64,000 nucleotides of DNA from DASYXT01 sp035934555 (GTDB lineage Bacteria; Verrucomicrobiota; Verrucomicrobiia; Limisphaerales; UBA8199). Below the pieces are notes generated by a model. That model did no database searches and was not told the origin of the DNA. It saw nothing but the letters and a program-made list of their open reading frames with translations. The DNA is taken from assembly GCA_035934555.1 (NCBI GenBank), contig DASYXT010000141.1, positions 158,634-222,633 of the forward strand. The letters are read 5' to 3'. This document shows positions 27,162 to 36,000 of the stretch, one piece after another. The number at the start of each line of letters is the position of its first letter. Position 1 is the first letter of the stretch. The translations under genes were made by a program, and so were the position numbers.

Positions 27162-28013
27162 TCAGCCGAATCGGCCGGTGACATAATCCTCGGTCTGCTT
27201 TTTAGAAGGGTGGGTGAAGAGCTTGGGAGTCAGGCCGAATTCGATCAGCTCGCCGAGATAGAAGAAGGCGGTTTGATCGGAGATCCGGGCGGCTTGCTGC
27301 ATGTTATGCGTTACGATCACAATCGTGTATTGTTTCTTTAATTCAAGAATCAAGTCTTCGATTTTCGCGGTCGCCAGCGGGTCCAGCGCCGAAGCCGGCT
27401 CATCCATCAGCAGCACCTCCGGCTGGACTGCCAGCGCGCGGGCGATGCACAACCGTTGCTGCTGCCCGCCTGAAAGGCTGATCGCCGGAGCCGTCAGGCG
27501 ATCTTTCACCTCATCCCACAACGCCGCCATAGCCAGCGCCTGCTCCATCCGCTCACACAACACTTTCCGGTTACGCACGCCATTCAGGCGCAGCCCCACC
27601 GTCACATTCTCCGCAATGGACATCGTCGGAAACGGATTTGATTTTTGGAAAACCATTCCGACGCGCCGCCGAACGACCACGGGCTCGACCTTCCGTCCAT
27701 AAATGTCTTGCCCAAAGAGCAGAATGCGCCCTTGCATCCGCGCGCTGGGGACTAACTCGTGCATCCGATTGAGTGAACGCAGGAAGGTGGATTTGCCGCA
27801 GCCGCTGGGCCCGATGATCGCGGTGACCGCATGGGCGGAAATATCGAGCGTGACCCGTTTCAGCACCTGGTTGGAGCCGAAAAACACATCCAAATCCTTG
27901 ACACTGATTGCGGGAACGGCCGACCCGGGTTGGGCAGCCGGCGGCGGCGGCGGCGCGTTGGTGTCCGGCTTCACGGGCGGCGGCAACTCAGGAGCTTGGG
28001 GCAAGGCGTTCAT
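27162..28013 (-). CDS. pstB: Phosphate ABC transporter ATP-binding protein PstB
   Basis: 283 residues from ATG 28013. An in-frame TTG at 28022 overlapping the pstA stop is an alternative start. The ABC domain has Walker A GPSGCGKST, Q-loop VFQKSNPFPTMSI, signature LSGGQQQR, Walker B LLMDEPASALDP and switch histidine VIVTHNMQQAARIS. The PstB-specific VFQKSNPFP segment supports the assignment. An unusual ~35-residue Pro-rich N-terminal tail (PELPPPVKPDTNAPPPPPAA) precedes the domain; typical PstB proteins lack it. It powers phosphate import through PstC-PstA. Confidence 0.95.
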   Translation of the reverse strand: MNALPQAPELPPPVKPDTNAPPPPPAAQPGSAVPAISVKDLDVFFGSNQVLKRVTLDISAHAVTAIIGPSGCGKSTFLRSLNRMHELVPSARMQGRILLFGQDIYGRKVEPVVVRRRVGMVFQKSNPFPTMSIAENVTVGLRLNGVRNRKVLCERMEQALAMAALWDEVKDRLTAPAISLSGGQQQRLCIARALAVQPEVLLMDEPASALDPLATAKIEDLILELKKQYTIVIVTHNMQQAARISDQTAFFYLGELIEFGLTPKLFTHPSKKQTEDYVTGRFG

Positions 28014-28018
28014 CTCAA

Positions 28019-28870
28019 TCAAGCGCGTGCGGCAAAGCGCTCACGCGTCAGCACACGCACACTCACGTTGACCACCGCCACCATTAATAGCAAGACCAGC
28101 GCGCCGGCCCAGGCCTGGCGGTGCCAATCGTCGTACGCCGAGATACCGTAGTTAAAAATCTGCAACGGCAGCGCCGCGATCGGGTCCCTCAATCGGTGCG
28201 TCCAAAAATCATTGCCAAAGGCGGTAAACAAAAGCGGCGCCGTCTCCCCCGAGACGCGGGCCAAAGCCAGCAGAATGCCGGTGACAATCCCGCGCAAGGC
28301 GGTGCGCACGACGATCTGCAAGGCGGTCCGCCACGGGGCAATGCCCAACGCCAACGCCGCTTCGCGATAACCCGCCGGCACCAGCCGCAAAACTTCCTCA
28401 GTCGTGCGCATAATCATCGGCACCATCATCAGTCCCAACACCACACCGCCGGCCCAGGTCGAATACCCTTTCATCGGCACCACCATCAGGCCCCAAACCA
28501 CCATCCCCCAAATAATCGAGGGCACCCCATTCAGAACATCCGCCATGAAGCGAATCCACCAATTAAGCCGTTCCGCGCCGTACTCGGACAAATAGACCCC
28601 GCCGAGCACGCCCACCGGCACGCCTACCAGCGCCGCCAAACCCAGCAACACAAATGTGCCCACAATCGCGTTGGCCATGCCCCCGCCCACCTCCCCCACC
28701 GGCTTGGGCAACTGCGTAAAAAATGCCCAATTCACCGAGCCGATGCCGGACTTAAGCACATGATAGAACACCAACGCCAGCGGCAGAACCACCACCAGCG
28801 CGCAGGCGCAGGTCAGCACCTGCATGAAGGTATTCTTGAACTTGCGCCATTGATGGAAGTTCTCGTTCAT
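28019..28870 (-). CDS. pstA: Phosphate ABC transporter permease PstA
   Basis: 283 residues with six membrane segments. The cytoplasmic coupling loop ALALGIAPWRTALQIVVRTA is the EAA-type motif that contacts PstB. LNGVPSIIWGMVVWGLMVV and RVSGETAPLLFTAFGNDFW are PstA-typical. It forms the inner-membrane phosphate channel with PstC. It starts 5 bp after the pstC stop, and the pstB start follows 5 bp after its own stop, so the three are tightly coupled. Confidence 0.95.
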   Translation of the reverse strand: MNENFHQWRKFKNTFMQVLTCACALVVVLPLALVFYHVLKSGIGSVNWAFFTQLPKPVGEVGGGMANAIVGTFVLLGLAALVGVPVGVLGGVYLSEYGAERLNWWIRFMADVLNGVPSIIWGMVVWGLMVVPMKGYSTWAGGVVLGLMMVPMIMRTTEEVLRLVPAGYREAALALGIAPWRTALQIVVRTALRGIVTGILLALARVSGETAPLLFTAFGNDFWTHRLRDPIAALPLQIFNYGISAYDDWHRQAWAGALVLLLMVAVVNVSVRVLTRERFAARA

Positions 28871-28875
28871 GCGCT

Positions 28876-29847
28876 TCAGTTTTGCGGAGTAACCCCCGGG
28901 CCGGCGAAGGTCTTCAACAGCAGTTGTGCCAGCGCATTGACCAGCACCGTCACCCCCAGGAGCACCAGCCCGATTTCAAACAACGCGCTGAAATAAATAT
29001 CGGTGGTTGCTTCCGTAAATTCATTGGCGATGACACTGGCCATGGTATAGCCGGGCGCGAACAGCGATTTGACGATCTCCGGCCGGTTGCCAATCACCAT
29101 CGTCACTGCCATGGTTTCACCCAAAGCCCGGCCCAAACCAAGAATCACCGCGCCAAACAAGCCTTTGCGAGCGTAGCTGAGCACTGCGATCCGCGTGGCT
29201 TCCCACCGGGTCGCCCCCAGCGCATACGCGGCTTCCCGCTGCAAACCAGGCACCGAGCGCAGGATTTCGCGCGACACCGACGTAATGATCGGCAGGATCA
29301 TGATCGCAATGATGATCCCTCCCGCCAGCATGCTGACCCCGTAAATAGGTCCCTGAAAAATGGGCAAAAAACCCAGGGTACGCCGCAGCCAGGAAAAGAG
29401 GTGCTCGCGGCACCAGGGCACCATGACAAAAATCCCCCACAGCCCAAGGATGACACTGGGCACCGCCGCTAATAATTCGATAAACAGCGTGAGAATCTGC
29501 CGTTGCCAGGGCGGCGCGATTTCCGTCAGATAAACCGCCGTCGCCAGGCTCAGCGGCACCGCAATCACCAGCGCGATGGCCGACGTCACCAGCGTGCCGA
29601 AGATGAACGGTAAGGCCCCAAACTGCGAACTCACGGGGTCCCAATCCGAGCTGAAGAGAAAGTGCCAGCCGAACTTGCGCAAGGACAGGTTGGACCCATT
29701 GGCCAACTCGTACCCAATGAGCACGATCAACACGAACACCGTTACCGCCATGGCCAGCGTAAGCCATTTGAACCCACGGTCCCCTGCCCCGCGGCGCGCG
29801 GCGGGTTGCGGTTTAGCGAACAGGCGAGTATCGGTGGCCAGATCCAT
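28876..29847 (-). CDS. pstC: Phosphate ABC transporter permease PstC
   Basis: 323 residues from ATG 29845-29847; an upstream start at 29880 would add 11 residues and lies inside a possible hairpin. Six membrane segments follow a cytoplasmic N-terminus. Typical segments are FGWHFLFSSDWDPVSSQFGA, LLAAVPSVILGLWGIFVMVP, the coupling loop AYALGATRWEATRIAVLSYA and LGRALGETMAVTMVIGNRPE. It pairs with PstA as the phosphate channel. The 108-bp gap to pstS holds a small hairpin that may lower expression of the permeases relative to the binding protein. Confidence 0.95.
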   Translation of the reverse strand: MDLATDTRLFAKPQPAARRGAGDRGFKWLTLAMAVTVFVLIVLIGYELANGSNLSLRKFGWHFLFSSDWDPVSSQFGALPFIFGTLVTSAIALVIAVPLSLATAVYLTEIAPPWQRQILTLFIELLAAVPSVILGLWGIFVMVPWCREHLFSWLRRTLGFLPIFQGPIYGVSMLAGGIIIAIMILPIITSVSREILRSVPGLQREAAYALGATRWEATRIAVLSYARKGLFGAVILGLGRALGETMAVTMVIGNRPEIVKSLFAPGYTMASVIANEFTEATTDIYFSALFEIGLVLLGVTVLVNALAQLLLKTFAGPGVTPQN

Positions 29848-29875
29848 GGCTAAATAGAACGGACGAAAAGCGCGA

Positions 29876-29899
29876 GGCACGCCGCCTTCCGTCCGTGCC
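29876..29899 (-). promoter_or_regulatory. Small hairpin in the pstS-pstC gap, possible attenuator or processing site
   Basis: The 6-bp arms ggcacg (29876-29881) and cgtgcc (29894-29899) flank a 12-nt loop, within the only sizeable gap of the pst operon. Binding proteins are often made in excess over permeases by such a structure. The stem is short and an alternative pairing (ggacg/cgtcc) overlaps it. Confidence 0.3.
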
Positions 29900-29955
29900 A
29901 GCAGCTTACACTGTTAAATCAGGAAGTCTATCTTGAGAAGATATTTTAGATATTT

Positions 29956-30969
29956 TCAATATTGGATGCTTTTGATTCGCTCGAGCACGCGTGCGCGCAA
30001 GTTCGGCGGCAAGGGCGCATAGTCCAGTGTCGGCGCGAGTTGCTCCCCCTTCGTCAAGGCCCACGTCAGAAACTCCACTAGTTTCTTACCTTCGTCAGGA
30101 TTCTTCTGCTTGTGATACACGAGCAACCAGGTAGCCCCGGCGATGGGGTAGGCTTGCGGGCCCGGCGCATTGACCATCGAGAAGCGGAAGTCATCCGGGA
30201 TCTTGGCGGTTGCCAATGCATCCGTCACCGACTTCACCGACGCAGTGATGAAATTCCCCGACGTATTCCGCAGTTGGGCAAAAGGGAGCTTATTCTGGTG
30301 GGCGTAGGCCAATTCGACATATCCGATGGTGCCCGGCAACTGTTTGACCTGGCCGGTCACGCCCTGGTTGCCCTTGGCGCCCAGGCCGGCAGGCCACTTC
30401 ACTGAAGTCGAGCGCCCCACGCTCGACTCCCACTCCTTGCTGATGCTGCTCAGGTAATCGCTGAAAATATAGGTGGTGCCGCTGCCGTCAGAACGATGCA
30501 CCACGATCAGGTCCGTATCCGGCAGGGCCACGCCCCGGTTGAGCGCCGCCATCCGGGGATCATTCCACTTGGTGATCTTCCCCAGAAAAATATCCGCCAG
30601 GATCGTCCCATCCAGTTTCAAGGTCGGGTTATTGGGCAGATTATAGGTCACGACTACCGCACCGGCCACGGTCGGGATGTGCAGGATTTCGCCGGGTGCT
30701 TTGGCGAGGTTTTCGTCGCTCATCGGTCCGTCCGACGCGCCGAAATCGACCGTTTGCTCCAGAATTTGCTTCTGGCCCCCGCCCGACCCAATCGGCTGAT
30801 AGTTAAACCGAACCGACGGATCCACTTTGGTGTAATCCGACATCCACTTGGTATAGAGCGGCGCCGGGAAAGTGGCGCCCGCGCCGTTGATCAGCATTTG
30901 GCCCAACCCAGCGATCGGCGCCAGGCTCAGCCAGCCGGCGCCCACGATTAGCAACCGCGTTCGTTTCAT
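29956..30969 (-). CDS. pstS: Phosphate-binding periplasmic protein PstS
   Basis: 337 residues from ATG 30967-30969, preceded by a purine-rich GAAGAAAGAAAAT. An upstream in-frame start at 31008 would overlap the porin gene and mask the signal peptide (MKRTRLLIVGAGWLSLAPIA). The mature protein opens INGAGATFPAPLYTKWMSDY, with the phosphate-contacting segments IGSGGGQKQILE, DFGASDGPMSDENLA and VVHRSDGSGTTYIFSDYL. No lipobox cysteine is seen, so it is a soluble periplasmic protein. It follows the porin by 26 bp. It captures phosphate for PstCAB. Confidence 0.96.
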   Translation of the reverse strand: MKRTRLLIVGAGWLSLAPIAGLGQMLINGAGATFPAPLYTKWMSDYTKVDPSVRFNYQPIGSGGGQKQILEQTVDFGASDGPMSDENLAKAPGEILHIPTVAGAVVVTYNLPNNPTLKLDGTILADIFLGKITKWNDPRMAALNRGVALPDTDLIVVHRSDGSGTTYIFSDYLSSISKEWESSVGRSTSVKWPAGLGAKGNQGVTGQVKQLPGTIGYVELAYAHQNKLPFAQLRNTSGNFITASVKSVTDALATAKIPDDFRFSMVNAPGPQAYPIAGATWLLVYHKQKNPDEGKKLVEFLTWALTKGEQLAPTLDYAPLPPNLRARVLERIKSIQY

Positions 30970-30995
30970 ATTTTCTTTCTTCGACGGCGCTCGGG

Positions 30996-32474
30996 TCAAA
31001 ACCTCCAAGTGACATCCAATTGAACCAGATGGTAATTCTGAATCGGGTTCAAAATCGGCAGGTCCTGGTTATTCCCGCCGGTGCCCAACTCCTTATTAAT
31101 GCGATTGGCGTAGCCGTAGCGCACCGTCGCAATGATACCATCAGTGATGCTGTACGCCAGCGCGACATAGTACCCCTCGAGGTTGGCCCGGCCTTCGAAA
31201 AAGTCGGAGTCGATCATATTCACGTCCTCGGCGTATTGCTCGATGTGCTGGAAGTACGCCCGCGCCTCCCAGGTATGTCTCTTGGAGGTGGTTCCATACA
31301 CCAGCCCAAGGTTGCCAAAACCTACGCCCACCTGGTAGGCCTTATCCTGGCCCAAATACGCGTGCGACAAGATCGCCGGCCCGGCCGCCTGCGCCGCTGC
31401 TTCCGCCCGTTGGTTCCCCTCAAAATTGTAAGCAAAATCTCCAAAAACCCGCGCACCGTACTTGCCGACGGTGAAATTCAACTCTGCCGGGACTTCCAGC
31501 ACCAGCAGGTTGTTCAACCCATTTTGGTTGAAATGCAGCGCGGTGGCGTAATTCGTGTAGAGGCCCACGTTCACTCCCTGATACCCCTCGCCCGTGAACG
31601 TCTGGTTCAGCAGGTTGGTCTGGCCGTAACCCGTATAATTATACAGCACCGGCGCGGCTTTGAGTGAGATATCCTTGGTTAGATGCACGGTCGTCCCGAG
31701 CTGCCACGCCAGCAGAAAGGCGTCGCTCGTCGGCACTTGCAAATCCGGCTCATATGCCTGGTACACGAACTGACCGAAATTGGCGAACAGGTCCACATAC
31801 GGTCCCGCGGAGAATTTCAGTTTCTCGACCGCGCCTTCAGGGGAAATATCCGAATCCCACACCATCGGGGTGGTATAGAGTGGCATGGGCATCTTGCCGA
31901 GCGTGACTTCGAGCCAATCAAAGGGCCGCCAACCCAGGTAGGCTTGGCCCAGGTACAAATTGAATTTGTCTTTGGCGAACGGCGTCGGGTTGCCCTGCGT
32001 GCCGCCCTCGCCAAAGGTCACCCACGGCGACCGCGGGTTGTTGGCCGTCTCAAGGCGCAGTCCGTAATAGAAATCGTCGTAGAGATCTCCTCGAATCCCT
32101 ACCCGCAAGGCCATTCGCTCCCGCTCGCGCATGTAATCTTCCGTCGGCGCTCCGCCCGCGTTGAAGGAACCGGCCCCGGGCGCGTTGCCTGCCTCACGGT
32201 ATTCGTAACGAAACCGCAGATCCCCGTACAATTCGATATTCTTAATGGCGTTGCTGATTCGCCATTTGGAAGCCGAGCTGGCGGTAAGGTTTGTTTGGGT
32301 GCTCTCGCTCAGAATGTCCTTTGCCTCCTGATCGGTCAGCACGCCCTTTTCAACCAGTTTGCGCAGCAACGCATCGGCGCTGGGGGCTGCAGCCGGGGTT
32401 TGTGCCACGGCGCTCACTGCCAAACCAATATATCCTGCCAAGATCGCGATTCCCTTGAGACACTTTCGTTTCAT
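30996..32474 (-). CDS. Outer-membrane porin (putative phosphate-regulated)
   Basis: 492 residues. After the signal peptide (IAILAGYIGLAVSAVAQ) is a short helical region (ADALLRKLVEKGVLTDQEAK, ~33-60) of the kind that precedes many Verrucomicrobiota porins. Then come alternating beta strands (IELYGDLRFRYEYR, GDLYDDFYYGLRLETANNPR) ending in a terminal aromatic residue (HLVQLDVTWRF), the outer-membrane beta-barrel signature. It best matches the putative-porin type (Porin_5-like); OprO/OprP similarity is not claimed. It is the first gene of the pst operon and is preceded by phased Pho-box-like repeats, which suggests it admits phosphate or phosphorylated compounds when phosphate is scarce. Confidence 0.85.
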   Translation of the reverse strand: MKRKCLKGIAILAGYIGLAVSAVAQTPAAAPSADALLRKLVEKGVLTDQEAKDILSESTQTNLTASSASKWRISNAIKNIELYGDLRFRYEYREAGNAPGAGSFNAGGAPTEDYMRERERMALRVGIRGDLYDDFYYGLRLETANNPRSPWVTFGEGGTQGNPTPFAKDKFNLYLGQAYLGWRPFDWLEVTLGKMPMPLYTTPMVWDSDISPEGAVEKLKFSAGPYVDLFANFGQFVYQAYEPDLQVPTSDAFLLAWQLGTTVHLTKDISLKAAPVLYNYTGYGQTNLLNQTFTGEGYQGVNVGLYTNYATALHFNQNGLNNLLVLEVPAELNFTVGKYGARVFGDFAYNFEGNQRAEAAAQAAGPAILSHAYLGQDKAYQVGVGFGNLGLVYGTTSKRHTWEARAYFQHIEQYAEDVNMIDSDFFEGRANLEGYYVALAYSITDGIIATVRYGYANRINKELGTGGNNQDLPILNPIQNYHLVQLDVTWRF

Positions 32475-32524
32475 GTTTTGTGTTGTTCCATTCGGTCTGA
32501 CCGTCGTAACGCTTAAAGACCTGC

Positions 32525-32563
32525 GTTACGATCTGGCGTCGGCTTTGTTACAATCCTGTGACG
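32525..32563 (-). promoter_or_regulatory. Putative Pho box upstream of the porin-pst operon
   Basis: Plus-strand GTTACG (32525), GTTACA (32547) and GTGACG (32558) fall on one 11-bp phase; the unit at 32536 is degenerate. Read on the operon strand these are CGTCAC, TGTAAC and CGTAAC half-sites 51-90 bp upstream of the porin start. They are weaker than the phoB set but have the same phase and orientation, consistent with PhoB binding. The -10 element is not obvious. Confidence 0.6.
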
Positions 32564-32715
32564 ACCCACCCGCCGGGAAGCTGTATCTGCTTACCCAGCG
32601 GGGACTATCTTCGACTGAAATCCACGCTGAGGCTGGCGGTGCTTGTATCTGGTTTCCCGCTCCGCACAACCAAAAACGGCGCCCTCGCTCATTTTCATCA
32701 CCCTACCAGCATTTT

Positions 32716-32743
32716 GTGACAACCCCGTGACAGCCACGTGAGA
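32716..32743 (-). promoter_or_regulatory. Detached Pho-box-like triple repeat
   Basis: GTGACA, GTGACA and GTGAGA start at 32716, 32727 and 32738 on the plus strand, 11 bp apart, and read TGTCAC on the minus strand. Ten bases downstream on that strand is TAGGGT (32700-32705), a weak -10 candidate. A promoter here would give the porin-pst mRNA a leader of ~220 nt. That leader would include a 35-codon frame at 32591-32698 whose start lies 18 bp from the box. It could also affect the divergent LamG gene. Confidence 0.5.
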
Positions 32744-33008
32744 ATCTCGCGTCGGCCCCATATAAACATACGATTTTCCGCCGAGCTGATCTCTGCCATG
32801 CTGGGATTTTATGCAGGATCAGCAAAATTACCTCGACAAGGTCGAGTGGTTTTCCTGATACAATACCCAAATTCATGCAAAGTGCATGCAGTGGACAGTG
32901 GCAGAGCGGTCGCGCCTCGCGCACAACGAGGGCGGCCAGGGCGGGGTATTGGCATGACGCTTTGTGCAGTTACAACACCGAAACCTCAATCCGTTAGAAA
33001 TCGTTCTC

Positions 33009-36000
33009 ATGCGAAACAAACAACTCCTCGGCCTGGCCGTGGTGTCGCTGGCGTTAGCCGGCGCCACCAATACCCAGGCTCAGCCCTATTCCAACGCCGT
33101 CATGGCGTTGAACCCCGTCGGCTACTGGCCGCTCCAGGAAACCACCCAACCGCCTTTCGGCTATTATATTGCAACCAACCTCGGCACCGCCGGCGCCCTC
33201 GCCCAAGGTTACTACCAGACCTGGTTCCAGCGTAACGGCACCGGGTTCTATCCCACCAACAATATTCAACAGATCACGGGTGTCACCGGTGACGGTGATG
33301 CGGCCATGGGCTGCAACCGCACGACCGGCTCTGGCCAGTACGTCATCTTCCCGCGTCAAACCAACGGCGTCGCCAATGCCGCGCTCACCATCCAGGCCCC
33401 TTTCACCGTCGAGGCCTGGCTCATGTCGGGCAACACCAATAACGGGCTGCAACCGATTATCACCGAAGGCCGCAACCCGGCCGACACCGGCGCAGCGCTG
33501 AACTATACGAACATGTTCGCCGGGTTCAGCCTGGGGCAATACAAGAATTTTTTCTATTGGCAGGTTTATAACCAGACCATCGACAACAACAACGGCTATC
33601 CCGAAATCGATACTCCGCCGCTGGTGCCCAACACCTGGTATCATGTAGTAGCCGAGTGCGATGGCACCAACATTTCCTTGTACCTCAACGGGAACCTGGT
33701 CACCACCAAGCTGGGGCCGGCGCCCAATTACCGCGGCAACCGCTACGAGCCTGATGTGGTCTCACCTTTGCTCATCGGCACGGGAACCCAGTTCCCTTCA
33801 GGCAACGGCGGGGTGGAGTTTCTTGGCGGTATCGATGAAGTAGCAGTTTATCCTACTAACCTCGACGCTTCGCTGATCCTGAACCACTACAACGACGTCA
33901 GCAACACCACCTACGCGGCGACGGTCCTGGCGGATAGTCCTTCCATTTACCTGCGTTTGGATGAGCCCGCCATGACCACTTATCCAGACCCGGGCACTTT
34001 CCCTGTCGCCAACAACTACGGCACACTTGGAACTGCCGCCAATGGCGTTTATCAGCCGGGCACTACCCCGGCGGTTGGCGGTCCCCCCTACTCTGGTTTT
34101 GGGACTGGGAGCCATGCGGTGGCCTTTAACGGCTTTTACGGTAACGTCGATATTGGGGCCGGCAGTGTTGCTGCGGCGCTGAACCCAACCGGTTACGCGG
34201 CCGTGACGGTGGCGGCCTGGTTTAAAGGCCCGGTGGATGGGCGCGGCCGTTACCAGATCATCGTCGGCCACAGCGACGCCAGTTGGCGCCTGGGCTATGG
34301 AACGCTGAATGGCGACAACCACTTCAACCCGGGTCCAGGCCCGGAATTGCAGTTCGCCAATATCCAGGATGTCGTCACGAACAACTTCTATTGCAACGAC
34401 GGCAATTGGCACTTTGTTGTCGGCACATCGGATGGAACCAACGAGGCCCTTTACATCGACGGGGCGCTCGCCAAGACCAACACTGGGGTCGGCAGTATTG
34501 CCGGTTCCGGCCAGGATGTTTTCATCGGCGGTGATCCCACATATCTGACCCCCGTGTACAATGGGGGTAACGTCATGCGCGGCTTTGCGGGCTCAATTGC
34601 CCAGGTGGCGTACTGGACCAATGTGCTGAGCGCCGCGCAAATCGGCCAACTCTACGACACCGCTTCCGTTCCGCCGACCATCTTCGGGCAACCGGTGAGC
34701 CAGACGGTCAATTCAGGGTCCCTCGTTTCCCTCTCAGTAGCCGCCCGTGGCAGCAATCCCATCAATTACCAATGGTACAAGAACGGGTCATCGATCCCGG
34801 GCGCGACGGCTTCAAGCCTGGTGTTTAATCCGGTCGCTCTTGGCAACGCCGGCACCTATTACGCTACGGTCGCCAACGCGGCCGGGAGCGTGACCAGCGC
34901 GGTAGCCACCCTGACGGTTTATGGCGCTCCGATCATCACCGGGCAGTCGCCGACCTCGATCCAGGTCTTCCGCGGCACCAGCCCGACGCTGCACGTCACC
35001 GCCATCGGTCCTTCGCCCGCCTATCAGTGGAGCGTCAATGGCAGCCCGATCTCGGGGGCAACCGCCTCTAGCTATACGATTGCCAATGTGCAGAATAATG
35101 GCAGCTACACCTGCGCGGTGACCAACAGCTACGGCTCGACGCCGATTTCGTCCATCAACGTTTCGGTGCTTGCGGCGCCGACGGCGCCCTACCCCGCCGC
35201 GGTGCTTGCGGATCACCCGGCCTCCTACTACCGCCTGGATGAAGCCTCCGGCACCACGGCCTGGGACTACGCCGGCGGCCTGAATGCCACCTATACCAAC
35301 GCCACCCTCGGCCAGCCGGGCTACACGTCTCTATTCACGCCCCAGACCGATCCGACCGAAACGTCGGTCCAGTTTGGGCAAGGCATGAATGACATGAACA
35401 AGTTCGCCGGTTGGGCCAACTACCAGGACTTCGGAACGCCAGCCGGCAGCAGCCGCTCGTTCTCCGTAGAAGCCTGGGTCCAGCCAAACGGCAGCCAATT
35501 CAGCGATGGCGGTATCGTGGCTATCGGCTACGGCTACGGTGGCGAGCAATTCGCCATTGATACCGGCGGCAGAGTCGCCGCAGGCCGCACCTACCGGTTC
35601 TATGTAAACGATGCCAGCGGCTCGAGCCATGGCGTCAGCAGCAGCAACGCCTCGGCTACAAGCGACAACGCCTGGCACCACCTTGTCGGTATCTGTGATG
35701 AACCTAACGGCAAGGTTCTCCTGTACGTAGATGGGGTTCTTGCCGGGAGCACCGTTATTGGTACCAACAGCGGTATCAACGCTTTGACGTCGCCCCTGGC
35801 CATCGGCGCGCGCCTCGACTCCGCGGCGGCCACGGCTTATACCAATCAGTTCGTGGGTAACATTGACGATGTGGCCATGTACAACGTCGCCCTGAGCTCA
35901 AACCAGGTTGTGACACACTTCCTGGCGGCAGGCATCGCCCCGATCTTCACCGAATTGCCGACCTCCCCCGCGCTTGGTTATTTCACCAATTACCTGACCC

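Larger units (their letters stand above)
32475..33008. other. 534-bp divergent regulatory region between porin and LamG gene
   Basis: Besides the two Pho-box sets, this gap has a perfect small palindrome ctcgac-aag-gtcgag at 32832-32846, which could be an operator. TACAAT at 32859-32864 is a possible -10 for the plus-strand LamG gene, but the nearest -35-like TCGACA (32833-32838) is 20 bp away, too far for a standard promoter. Apart from the short minus-strand frame at 32591-32698, nothing looks coding. Confidence 0.5.
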
